Part shown: one piece after another, positions 25,413-33,485 of the stretch
How positions within the stretch are numbered: the stretch's first letter is position 1
Layout of the letters: every line of letters starts with the position of its first letter
NCBI GenBank assembly: GCA_944390115.1
Contig: CALXOW010000019.1
Coordinates: forward strand, 1-47,929
From: an uncultured Anaerobiospirillum sp.
Lineage (GTDB): Bacteria; Pseudomonadota; Gammaproteobacteria; Enterobacterales; Succinivibrionaceae
Reading direction: 5' to 3'
Length of the DNA: 47,929 nucleotides
Made by a program: the position numbers and the translations under genes
Notes under the pieces: model-generated
The model's database searches: none
What the model saw: only the letters and a program-made list of their open reading frames with translations
What the model was told of the DNA's origin: nothing

Positions 25413-27677
25413 ATGACAGCAAATTCTTCTTCTCCTCGTAATGGTAATCGTGGTCGCCGCGATAGCGCCGCGACCGCAAGTCATCGTGCCGCCTCCGGTA
25501 CGTCCCGTCCATCTTCTCGCTCCGGCAGCGCCCGCTCCAGTAGCTCCCGCGCTCCAAGTAGTCCGCGTGCTCCTAGTGCGCGCTCTTCAAGTAGCCGCGC
25601 GGGCTCACGCCCGGCAAGTAGCCGTTCGAGCGCCCGGCGTTCGGCCATGCCGAGCACCGAAATTATTATGGGCTCAGCTACCGGGCGCGTCCGTATGGTG
25701 CAAGACCATAAAGGTTCGATTTATCAAGAGCGCCCGCACCGCAAGCCAGTAAAGGCGCGCACCTCCGAGCGCACCGATGGTCGGCCAGTCCGTGAGGGCA
25801 AAGCCCCAACCCGTAGTGCTAAGGCGCCAGTGGGGCGTCGTGAGACCTCCAATCATGGTCTGCCCCCGAAGCGCTCAGGCACTAAGCCTAGTGCGGTTAA
25901 GCACCCAGGGCGCAAGAGTGAAGTACGTACTGAGCGTGGTCGCAGCAATGCGCGCCCGCAAAATCCACGCGCTCCTAAGGCTATGCCGGTTAAGTCGCGT
26001 GAGGAAGAAGCCGCAATCTTGCAGCGCTTTAAGACCCTCATGTCGCAGGGCTCTGAGCCAACCGGGGTCGTGACCCAAAGCACCCCGCTCTACAATCCGT
26101 ACGATGTCGACGAGATGGGCATTCAGATGCATGCCCGTGGCGCCAATCGTCCTAAGGCCGAGGTCAAGGTCACGGTGCGCCGCAAGCGCTTAAGCGCCAA
26201 GCAGATTGCCCAAGCGCAAGATGCTGTCGCCGCCGCGCCAATTCAGGAGCCTACCCTTGAGGAGGCCGCTCCTCTGGAGGCGCCGGAAAGTGCCGCTCCT
26301 ACCCCTGAAAACACGGTATCCACCCCAGAGAGCTCCCTTGAGGCACTGCAGCGTGCGGCTGCCTTGATTTACCCTGAGGGTGAGACCGTCCCAGCCACCA
26401 AGCCAGTTAGAGGCAAGGCCAAGAAAGCTGCTGTAGTGGTCGAAGACGACACTGATTCGGTGGCCGCCGCTGTCGCTGCTGCCGCCTTAAAGGCGACCAA
26501 GGCTAAGTCGGCTGCCTCCAAGAAAAAGAAGCTAGCTGCGAGCGCGCCCGCCCCTGAGGCTCAGCCCCCAGTTGCCGTTCAGCCTAAGCCTGCGACCAAG
26601 GACGCCGTCCCAACAGGTGCTGTAGTAGCAGCTGCGGCGGTTGCTCCAGCCGTAGTTGCAACTGTTGCCTCGGCTGTGGCTCAGGCTGTTGCTGAGACTG
26701 AGGCTAACTCAACTGAGCCAGAAGTTACCGCTGCCCCTAAGACCAAGCGTCGTAGCACTAAGGCTGCTGCTCCCGTAACTGAGACGGTGGAGCCGACCAC
26801 CGCTGAGAGCGTAGCTGCCCCAACTGAGCCTGAAGTTGCTTCTCCTAAGACTAAGCGTCGTAGCACTAAGGCTGCCGCTCCGGTAACCGAGACGGTTGAG
26901 CCGACCACCGCTGAGAGCGTAGCTACCCCAACTGAGCCAGAAGCTGCTGCCCCTAAGGCTAAGCGTCGTACGACTAAGAGTGCCGCAGCTAATGAGTCTG
27001 AGCACTCTGAGGCTGTAGTTGGGGCTAAGCCAAAGCGTGCTACTAAGGCCAAGGCTGAGGATAGCGCTGAAGCGCCAAAGGCCCCAGCTAAGCGCCGTGC
27101 TACTAAGGCCGCTGCGGACACTGAGACTGAAGTTGAGGCTAAGCCAAAGTGTGCGGCTAAGGCTGAGGATAGCGCTGAGGCGCCAAAGGCTCCAGCTAAG
27201 CGCCGTGCTACTAAGGCTGCTGCGGACACTGAGACCGAAGTTGAGGCTAAGCCAAAGCGTGCGGCTAAGGCTGAGGATAGCGCTGAGGCGCCAAAGGCTT
27301 CAGTTAAGCGCCGTGCTACTAAGGCCGCTGAGGACACTGAGACTGAAGTTGAGGCTAAGCCAAAGCGTGCCACCAAGGCTAAGGCTGAGGATAGCGCTGA
27401 GACCCCAAAGGCTCCAGCAAAGCGCCGTGCTACTAAGGCTACTGAGGACGCTGAGCCGGTAGCTGAGACCAAGCCAAAGCGCGCGACCAAGGCCAAGGCT
27501 GATGCTGAGGCGAGCGCTGAAGCTCCAAAGGCCTCGGCTAAGCGCCGTGCGGCTAAGACTGCTCAGGACGCTGAGTCTGCTGAGGCTAAGCCGAAGCGTA
27601 AAGCTCCGGCGCGTAAGCCTAAAGCCACAGCGACAGCTACAGCCGCAGCTGAGGGTGAGCCTGCACCTGAGGCTTAG
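25413..27677 (+). CDS. Unrecognised Lys/Ala-rich low-complexity repeat protein
   Basis: I do not recognise this 754-residue protein. Residues 1-75 are Ser/Arg/Ala-rich. Two less biased islands follow: about 78-110 (STEIIMGSATGRVRMVQDHK) and about 185-265 (EEEAAILQRFKTLMSQGSEP, NPYDVDEMGIQMHARG, VRRKRLSAKQIAQAQDA). The remainder is Ala/Glu/Pro-rich and then, from residue about 440, tandem repeats with KTKRRSTKAAAP and PAKRRATKAA motifs that resemble histone H1-like tails. The islands are the likely functional parts; the tail suggests nucleic-acid or polyanion binding, which is inference. The long open frame on the opposite strand (26681-27496) is a composition artefact. The gene lies 131 bases upstream of lon in the same orientation. 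Confidence 0.75.
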   Translation: MTANSSSPRNGNRGRRDSAATASHRAASGTSRPSSRSGSARSSSSRAPSSPRAPSARSSSSRAGSRPASSRSSARRSAMPSTEIIMGSATGRVRMVQDHKGSIYQERPHRKPVKARTSERTDGRPVREGKAPTRSAKAPVGRRETSNHGLPPKRSGTKPSAVKHPGRKSEVRTERGRSNARPQNPRAPKAMPVKSREEEAAILQRFKTLMSQGSEPTGVVTQSTPLYNPYDVDEMGIQMHARGANRPKAEVKVTVRRKRLSAKQIAQAQDAVAAAPIQEPTLEEAAPLEAPESAAPTPENTVSTPESSLEALQRAAALIYPEGETVPATKPVRGKAKKAAVVVEDDTDSVAAAVAAAALKATKAKSAASKKKKLAASAPAPEAQPPVAVQPKPATKDAVPTGAVVAAAAVAPAVVATVASAVAQAVAETEANSTEPEVTAAPKTKRRSTKAAAPVTETVEPTTAESVAAPTEPEVASPKTKRRSTKAAAPVTETVEPTTAESVATPTEPEAAAPKAKRRTTKSAAANESEHSEAVVGAKPKRATKAKAEDSAEAPKAPAKRRATKAAADTETEVEAKPKCAAKAEDSAEAPKAPAKRRATKAAADTETEVEAKPKRAAKAEDSAEAPKASVKRRATKAAEDTETEVEAKPKRATKAKAEDSAETPKAPAKRRATKATEDAEPVAETKPKRATKAKADAEASAEAPKASAKRRAAKTAQDAESAEAKPKRKAPARKPKATATATAAAEGEPAPEA
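26736..26951 (+). repeat. Two 108-bp in-frame tandem repeats, plus a partial third
   Basis: Units of 36 codons begin at 26736, 26844 and (partial) 26952, each starting PK(T/A)KRR(S/T)TK. The first two are nearly identical at the protein level. They lie inside the Lys/Ala-rich gene. Confidence 0.9.
27024..27584 (+). repeat. Five in-frame tandem repeats of 36-39 codons
   Basis: Five units of 38, 36, 36, 38 and 39 codons, each beginning (A/T)KPK and containing a KRRA(T/A)K core followed by an acidic stretch. One unit has Cys in place of the usual Arg (AKPKCAAK). Unit length changes by whole codons, so the frame is kept. Confidence 0.9.
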
Positions 27678-27808
27678 CTTTTAGATTCGGGCTGGGGGCG
27701 GCGCAGTGCTAATTTATTGCGACTGTTGCCGCCCCTAAGTCTTGGGATCTATGCTGTAACAGGTTTAATTTTTTGTTCACACCACGCAATGCGTGTTAAA
27801 GGATAGTT

Positions 27809-30800
27809 ATGGCCAATCTTAATGACGTCAAAACGATGTTGGTCTCGCTTTTAAAGGCAGGGAGCCCTAAGGCTACCGCCCCAGAAGAGGCAAGCAAGGA
27901 CGCCGGTCACTCCGTTGCAGACGGCTTTGACCCAGATAACCTCTTGGCTCATACCGACCTTTATCGTGATGAGCAAGGTAATCTCTTACCATCAAAATTA
28001 CTGGTGATCCCGCTGATGGGCCACCCGGTGCTACCGGCGCAACTGACGACGGTGCAGCTTGGTATCAACTGGCTTGATATCATCACCGAGGTGATCTCCT
28101 CGTCGCACCACACCTTTGCCTTATTCAATGTCCCTGAAAGCGCCGCCGGTAAGAAGCTGCTGAGCGTCGAGGACATGCCGAAGGTGGGCACAGTCGTGCG
28201 CTTGATGTCGGCCCGCTCCTCAGGCGAGGACATTGATCTGATCGTCGAGGGCGTACGCCGTGTCAGCATTATTGAGCACAATCCTGCCACCAATTGGGCG
28301 ACGGTACGCTACCCTGAGATTGAGTATCGCCTGGCCAACCCGACGATCAAGGACAAGCTCTTTGCTAATACCCAAGCCCTGCGTGACAGCTTAACCCGCT
28401 CGGTTGAGTTTGAGCAAAAGATTGCCGCGCTGCGCCAAGAGCGCCGCGACTATGCGCGCTCGATCGGCATTGAGCTGGAGCCGCTGGCGCCAGCCCCATC
28501 AGGTGAGGGCCCGCATTTAGCCCAATGGCGCTACGTCTTAACTCATGATGACAAGCGTATCGGCTGCCTGTCCAAGGCCAAGCTCAATACCCTCTTTGAC
28601 TTCCTCGGTTTAGGTCACTTAGACGCTAAGACCAAGGAGCGTATTGCCATTAATCTGGCGCGCCCAAGCCAAGTGGAGCTTGATAAGCTCAACGAGTACA
28701 ACCGCGAAATCAACGATTTACTGGTCGAGCGCAGCGCGCAGTTGCGCCACGACTGGGAGGTCTTAGCCCCGAAGTCGCGTGAGCTGGCGGCCAATTTATT
28801 GAGCCCAACTGAGCGCGAGCTTACCGTAGTGCGCGCCGCCCTCACCCCGCCAACCGAGTCCAAGGACGCTCAAAGCGCTGCGGAAACCAAGGCTGAGCCT
28901 AAGACTGAGACCGCCTCCGAGCCTGCTGCCGCAGCCAGTGCTGAGCCGGTTGAGGCTACGACTGAGCCTACGGGTGCAGCCCCAGCTGAGGCAAGTTCTG
29001 AGGATAAGTCCGCCGAGCAGCCGCTCAGTGCCCTGACGGCCGATTTCCTCAAGCTGATCAAGGCCGAGCGCGTGCACCCAGCATTGGTCGATGAGGGGGA
29101 GTTCTTAGTGGCCGATAGCATGGGCCATAACGTCAAGCCTGCAACTGGCGACAGCGAGGACGCTGACTACAACTACAAGTTCTTGGCGGCAATGTCGGCC
29201 TTGCTCGAGGGCAAGGAGAGCCCAGATCTGTCCGCACTCAGTGCCGATGAGCCTGATGCTAACTTATTAAGCCGCCGCGATGAGCTCTTTGACCTCATTG
29301 CTAAGGTCGGGCGCCAAGAAGAAAAAGAAACCCAGCAGGCAGTTAAGGACTTTACCTCCAAGGCTGTGGCGGGCGTGCTGGCGCAGACCCCCAAGGATGA
29401 TAATGACGAGGCTCCGGTCACCGGCCCTAATATCGGTTTTATCAATGACGATACGGCTGTGGTCACCTTTATGCCAGGTCGTGAGTCCTCTGAGGACTTG
29501 CTCCTGCGCTTAACTGAGATCCAAAAGGAGCAAGAGGCCCAGCTGCGCCGTGATGCCGCTGCCTCCAAGTTGATCGCACAGGTCGACGAGGACAGTGGCG
29601 CGGGCGTGGACTCAGACTTCGGCGATGAGGCTGAGGCTAGCTTTGGCATTATCGGCGATCAAACCAACGAAGATGGCTCGACCGAGACGCGCATTGTCAT
29701 CGACGGCGATAAACCGATGCCTGATGACTTAAAGGAGCTCTTGAGCTATTTGATGCAAGGTAAGGACTTAGCCGAGATCGCACAAGCTGAGCGCGAAAAG
29801 GCCGAGAGCTCAGATCAAGCCGAGCTCGATGACGCAGCCTACAAGGAAGACGAGGGCTCAGGCAAGTCTGCCGCCAAGCCATTGGGCTTAGGGCGTGATG
29901 ACAAGTGGGGCGCGCTGCAGCGTGCCGCCATGATCCGCTCTAAGCTTGCGACCTTGCTCGGCGGTAAGGTGATCTTTGGGGTAAGCCCAGTCGATGAGAA
30001 CCAGGACGGAGCGCAGCGTGCCTTAGAGCTTAGAGCTTACACCTTGGGCATCACCATGGCGCTGCAAGAGCTGGTACCGAACAATCCGACCATCACCGAG
30101 GAGATTCGCCAGTACTTAGCGCACATCAATATGTCCGACCCTTCGGTCTTGGCCGATTGCGGTGCTTCCTTGACCAGCGCCTCCAACGAGGAGCTGCAGC
30201 AGATCCTCGACACGGTGCCGATTTTGCCGCGTGCCAAACTCAGCTTTGAGCTCATTACGCGCGACTTAGCTGCGGTCAAGCTCCAAGATAAGATCCGCAC
30301 TTCGGTGGTCGACAATATCCAAAAGCGCCAAAAGGATTACTTCCTGCGCGAGCAACTTAACGAGATCAAGAAGGAACTTGGTCTTACCGCCGACGAAAAG
30401 GATCTCGATATTGAGAAGTTCAAGGAGCGCATGGCCAAGCTCGATCCGCCAGCGCACATCAAGGAGCGCTTTGACGACGAAATCGAGAAGCTCGCGCTTT
30501 TGGAGACGGCCAGCCCCGAGTACGGTGTCACCCGCAATTACATCGACATTCTGACCACTATTCCATGGGGTCAGAAAGCCAAGGACTTAATCGCCAAGCA
30601 AGAAGCCGAGGCAAAGGCCAAGTCCGAAGATAAGTCCACCGACGGCAAGGCTGAGGATAAGACCTCTGACGCTAAGTCTGAGGACAAGACCTCTGATCAG
30701 TCCGCTGACAAGGAGGACAAGTCCGAGGACTCGAAGTCTGAGGACAAGGACGCTAAATCTGAGGCTAAGGCCGAGAAAGTTGAGGGCAAGGAGTCCTTTA

Positions 30801-32458
30801 ACTTGGAGCGTGCGCGCGAGATCCTCGATGAGGATCACGAGGGCCTGCAAGATGTTAAGGATCGCATCATTGAGTTCTTGGCGGTCGGTGCCTTAAAGGG
30901 CGAGACCTCAGGTCAGATCATGCTCTTTGTCGGACCTCCAGGTGTCGGTAAGACCTCGATCGGTAAGTCGATCGCGCGCGCCTTGGGCCGTCCGTTCTAT
31001 CGCCTGTCGTTAGGCGGTATCGACGACGTTTCCGAGATTAAGGGCCACCGCAAGACCTATGTCGGTGCGATGCCGGGCAAGATCGTGGCGGCGCTGCGTG
31101 AGACCAAGGTCATGAACCCGGTCATTATGCTCGACGAAATCGATAAGCTCGGTAAGTCCTACCATGGTGACCCGGATTCGGCTCTTTTGGAGACCTTGGA
31201 CCCAGAGCAAAACAAGAACTTCCTTGACGTCTATCTGGACGAGAAGCTGGATCTGTCGGGCTGCTTGTTTATCTGCACCGCCAACGGCACCGAGACCATC
31301 TCGCCACCGCTGTTGGACCGTATGGACCCAATTCGCTTGTCCGGCTATATCGCCAAGGAAAAGTTTGCGATTGCCCAAAAGCATCTGATTCCACGCGCTT
31401 ATGAGGCCGCCGGTATTAAGCCTGCAAGCCGCATCAAGATCCCTGATGAGACTATCACCAGCTTAATTGAGGGCTATGCCCGTGAAAGCGGCGTGCGTAG
31501 CCTCGAGCGTGCCATCGCCAAGCTCATTCGCAAGGCGGCGGTCAAGTTAGTGGAGGGCAAGTCGCGCATCACGATTAAGCCGGATGACTTAGAGACCTAT
31601 CTGGGCACGGCGCCATTCCGCCGTGAGAAGATGCTCAAGGGCGTGGGCATTATGACCGGTCTTGCTTGGACCTCGGTGGGCGGCGCGACCTTGCCGGTCG
31701 AGTCGATTGTCACGAGCGATGAGGCCGCTGGCTTTAAGCTCACCGGCTCCTTGGGCGACGTGATGAAGGAATCGGCTTCCATTGCCTACAGCTTCTTACA
31801 GTCGCACTTGGGCTGGTATGCCGATCTCAAGGCGCTCGCCGTGCGCGACGCCGCTGAGCGCGAGGCTCTGTACGGTCCCGAGGAAGAGGAGACCGATGAG
31901 TCCGGCAAGAAGAAAGAGCGTAAGTCCTTGAACTTCTTTGCGCACAAGACGGTGCACTTGCACGTGCCGGAGGGCGCGATCCCGAAGGATGGCCCATCGG
32001 CCGGTGTCACCATGGCGACCTCGCTCTTGTCGCTGGCCTTAAACGAGGCGCCAAAGGAAGGCTATGCCATGACCGGCGAGCTGACCTTGACCGGTCACGT
32101 GCTGCCGATTGGCGGCCTGCGTGAAAAGGTCATTGCGGCACGCCGTATGGGTATCTTTAACCTCATCATTCCAATTGGCAATGAGGGCGATGTTAAGGAG
32201 CTGCCGGAGCAGGTACGCAGTGGGGTCACCTTTACCTATGCTGACACCTACAACGACGTGGCGTACACCCTCTTTGACGATGTGAAGGCACGCTTAGAGC
32301 AGCGTCCAAACTTCACCGCGCCTAAGAGCGAGTACTTCAAGGTCAAGGCTGAGTCCGACGCTAAGCCTAAGGCCAAGAAGGCCAAGTCTGAAAAGGCGGG
32401 TAAGGCTGACAAAGCCGAACACGCCGACAAAAAGGACAAGAAGAAGTCCAAGAAGTAA
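27809..32458 (+). CDS. lon: Giant ATP-dependent Lon protease (1549 residues)
   Basis: A Lon protease about twice the usual length (E. coli 784). The LON N-terminal domain starts with LLVIPLMGHPVLPAQ (about 65) and the VGTVVRLM/IVEGVRRV stretch. The AAA module has Walker A GPPGVGKT (1042-1049), MLDEIDKL and LLDRMDPIRLSGY. The protease domain has the catalytic dyad Ser1397 in KDGPSAGVT and Lys1440 in GLREKVIAARR, 43 residues apart as in E. coli. Extra sequence lies in acidic, low-complexity blocks: about 350-410, several hundred residues before the ELI.RDLAAVKLQ-like coil region, a Lys/Asp/Ser-rich linker (about 930-1005) directly after NYIDILTTIPWG, and a Lys-rich tail. All catalytic elements are intact, so it should be active. 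AAGGA precedes the ATG. Confidence 0.95.
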   Translation: MANLNDVKTMLVSLLKAGSPKATAPEEASKDAGHSVADGFDPDNLLAHTDLYRDEQGNLLPSKLLVIPLMGHPVLPAQLTTVQLGINWLDIITEVISSSHHTFALFNVPESAAGKKLLSVEDMPKVGTVVRLMSARSSGEDIDLIVEGVRRVSIIEHNPATNWATVRYPEIEYRLANPTIKDKLFANTQALRDSLTRSVEFEQKIAALRQERRDYARSIGIELEPLAPAPSGEGPHLAQWRYVLTHDDKRIGCLSKAKLNTLFDFLGLGHLDAKTKERIAINLARPSQVELDKLNEYNREINDLLVERSAQLRHDWEVLAPKSRELAANLLSPTERELTVVRAALTPPTESKDAQSAAETKAEPKTETASEPAAAASAEPVEATTEPTGAAPAEASSEDKSAEQPLSALTADFLKLIKAERVHPALVDEGEFLVADSMGHNVKPATGDSEDADYNYKFLAAMSALLEGKESPDLSALSADEPDANLLSRRDELFDLIAKVGRQEEKETQQAVKDFTSKAVAGVLAQTPKDDNDEAPVTGPNIGFINDDTAVVTFMPGRESSEDLLLRLTEIQKEQEAQLRRDAAASKLIAQVDEDSGAGVDSDFGDEAEASFGIIGDQTNEDGSTETRIVIDGDKPMPDDLKELLSYLMQGKDLAEIAQAEREKAESSDQAELDDAAYKEDEGSGKSAAKPLGLGRDDKWGALQRAAMIRSKLATLLGGKVIFGVSPVDENQDGAQRALELRAYTLGITMALQELVPNNPTITEEIRQYLAHINMSDPSVLADCGASLTSASNEELQQILDTVPILPRAKLSFELITRDLAAVKLQDKIRTSVVDNIQKRQKDYFLREQLNEIKKELGLTADEKDLDIEKFKERMAKLDPPAHIKERFDDEIEKLALLETASPEYGVTRNYIDILTTIPWGQKAKDLIAKQEAEAKAKSEDKSTDGKAEDKTSDAKSEDKTSDQSADKEDKSEDSKSEDKDAKSEAKAEKVEGKESFNLERAREILDEDHEGLQDVKDRIIEFLAVGALKGETSGQIMLFVGPPGVGKTSIGKSIARALGRPFYRLSLGGIDDVSEIKGHRKTYVGAMPGKIVAALRETKVMNPVIMLDEIDKLGKSYHGDPDSALLETLDPEQNKNFLDVYLDEKLDLSGCLFICTANGTETISPPLLDRMDPIRLSGYIAKEKFAIAQKHLIPRAYEAAGIKPASRIKIPDETITSLIEGYARESGVRSLERAIAKLIRKAAVKLVEGKSRITIKPDDLETYLGTAPFRREKMLKGVGIMTGLAWTSVGGATLPVESIVTSDEAAGFKLTGSLGDVMKESASIAYSFLQSHLGWYADLKALAVRDAAEREALYGPEEEETDESGKKKERKSLNFFAHKTVHLHVPEGAIPKDGPSAGVTMATSLLSLALNEAPKEGYAMTGELTLTGHVLPIGGLREKVIAARRMGIFNLIIPIGNEGDVKELPEQVRSGVTFTYADTYNDVAYTLFDDVKARLEQRPNFTAPKSEYFKVKAESDAKPKAKKAKSEKAGKADKAEHADKKDKKKSKK

Positions 32459-32461
32459 GCT

Positions 32462-32511
32462 CCAAAGAGCCTAGGCTCTTTGGACCAAAGTAGGGGCGCC
32501 TTAAGGCGCCC
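32462..32511 (+). terminator. Two perfect palindromic hairpins after lon
   Basis: 32462-32483 is a 22-bp perfect palindrome (CCAAAGAGCCT and its complement). 32494-32511 is an 18-bp perfect palindrome (GGGCGCCTT and its complement) followed by TTGTTGTT. Together they look like the lon terminator. Confidence 0.7.
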
Positions 32512-32636
32512 TTGTTGTTAGGAGCTGCCTTATAATTGAAGGGCTGGCGTGCGCGCCAAAATTACTTTTGTTTATAAATAGACTCACGCCTGAGGGGCTC
32601 CTTCTTGGTGCGTGGGGCCGTAAATAGGGGATGGTT

Positions 32637-33413
32637 ATGAGTGACTACATTGTAGCGATTCCGGCGCGTTATGCTTCCACGCGTTTGGCCGGTAAGCCGT
32701 TAGCGTCGGTGGGCGGTGAGCCGATGATTTGCCAAGTGTGCAAAAAGGCGCTGGCCTCACAGGCTCAGGCCGTGATCGCTTGTATCGACCATGAGGCGGT
32801 CGCTCAGGCGCTGGAGCCTTTGGCGGCGGCTAATCCCCGCTTAAAGGTCTGCATGACCTCCGATAAGCCGCGCTCGGGCACCGAGCGTATCGCCGAGATG
32901 CTGCGCAATGAGCACTATCCTGAAGACACCATTGTGGTCAATGTCCAGGGCGATGAGCCGCTCATCACCCCTGAGCATATCGATGAAGTCGCATCATTGA
33001 TTGCCACGAAGCATGCTGACATGTCGACCCTGTGCAGCCCGATTACCGAGGTGGCCGATGTCTTTGACCCAAATTGCGTCAAGGTGGTCTTCAACCAAGA
33101 CCAAATGGCCCTGTACTTTAGCCGCGCCCCAATTCCTTACGAGCGCGACAACTTTATGAAGGGCTCGGTGCAGCATCTGGAGTTTACCCACTACCACCAC
33201 ATCGGTATCTACGGCTATCGCGTCGGCACCATTCTCGATTACTTACAGCGTGCTCCGGCTGCTATTGAGCAGGCCGAGAGCTTAGAGCAGCTGCGTTTAC
33301 TGCACTACGGCATGTCGATCGCAGTGGCGATCACCGATCGCCCACCAGAGTGTGGCGTTGACACTGCCGCTGACTTAGAGCGCGTCAACAAGATTTTGGC
33401 CGCGCAAAAGTAG
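32637..33413 (+). CDS. kdsB: 3-deoxy-manno-octulosonate cytidylyltransferase
   Basis: Activates KDO with CTP to CMP-KDO for lipopolysaccharide core synthesis, in the cytoplasm. Family motifs are IPARYASTRLAGKPLA at the N-terminus, GTERIAE, VVNVQGDEPLI and the YFSRAPIPY and HHIGIYGYR stretches. At 258 residues it matches the usual length. The ATG at 32637 is preferred over one two codons upstream because AGGGG is spaced 6-7 bases from it. It follows lon after hairpins and probably has its own promoter. Confidence 0.96.
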   Translation: MSDYIVAIPARYASTRLAGKPLASVGGEPMICQVCKKALASQAQAVIACIDHEAVAQALEPLAAANPRLKVCMTSDKPRSGTERIAEMLRNEHYPEDTIVVNVQGDEPLITPEHIDEVASLIATKHADMSTLCSPITEVADVFDPNCVKVVFNQDQMALYFSRAPIPYERDNFMKGSVQHLEFTHYHHIGIYGYRVGTILDYLQRAPAAIEQAESLEQLRLLHYGMSIAVAITDRPPECGVDTAADLERVNKILAAQK

Positions 33414-33485
33414 GGTAGGGGCTGCTTGAGCTTTTGAGGGGCTGGGGTCACGAGTGGGCGCCAGCCCTGTTTGTTTTTCTGTGCG

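Noticed and set aside
26681-27496. A 271-codon open frame on the minus strand, opposite the Lys/Ala-rich gene
   Set aside because: It mirrors the repeat composition of the plus-strand gene, which has in-frame length variation and bounded ends. No independent start signal.
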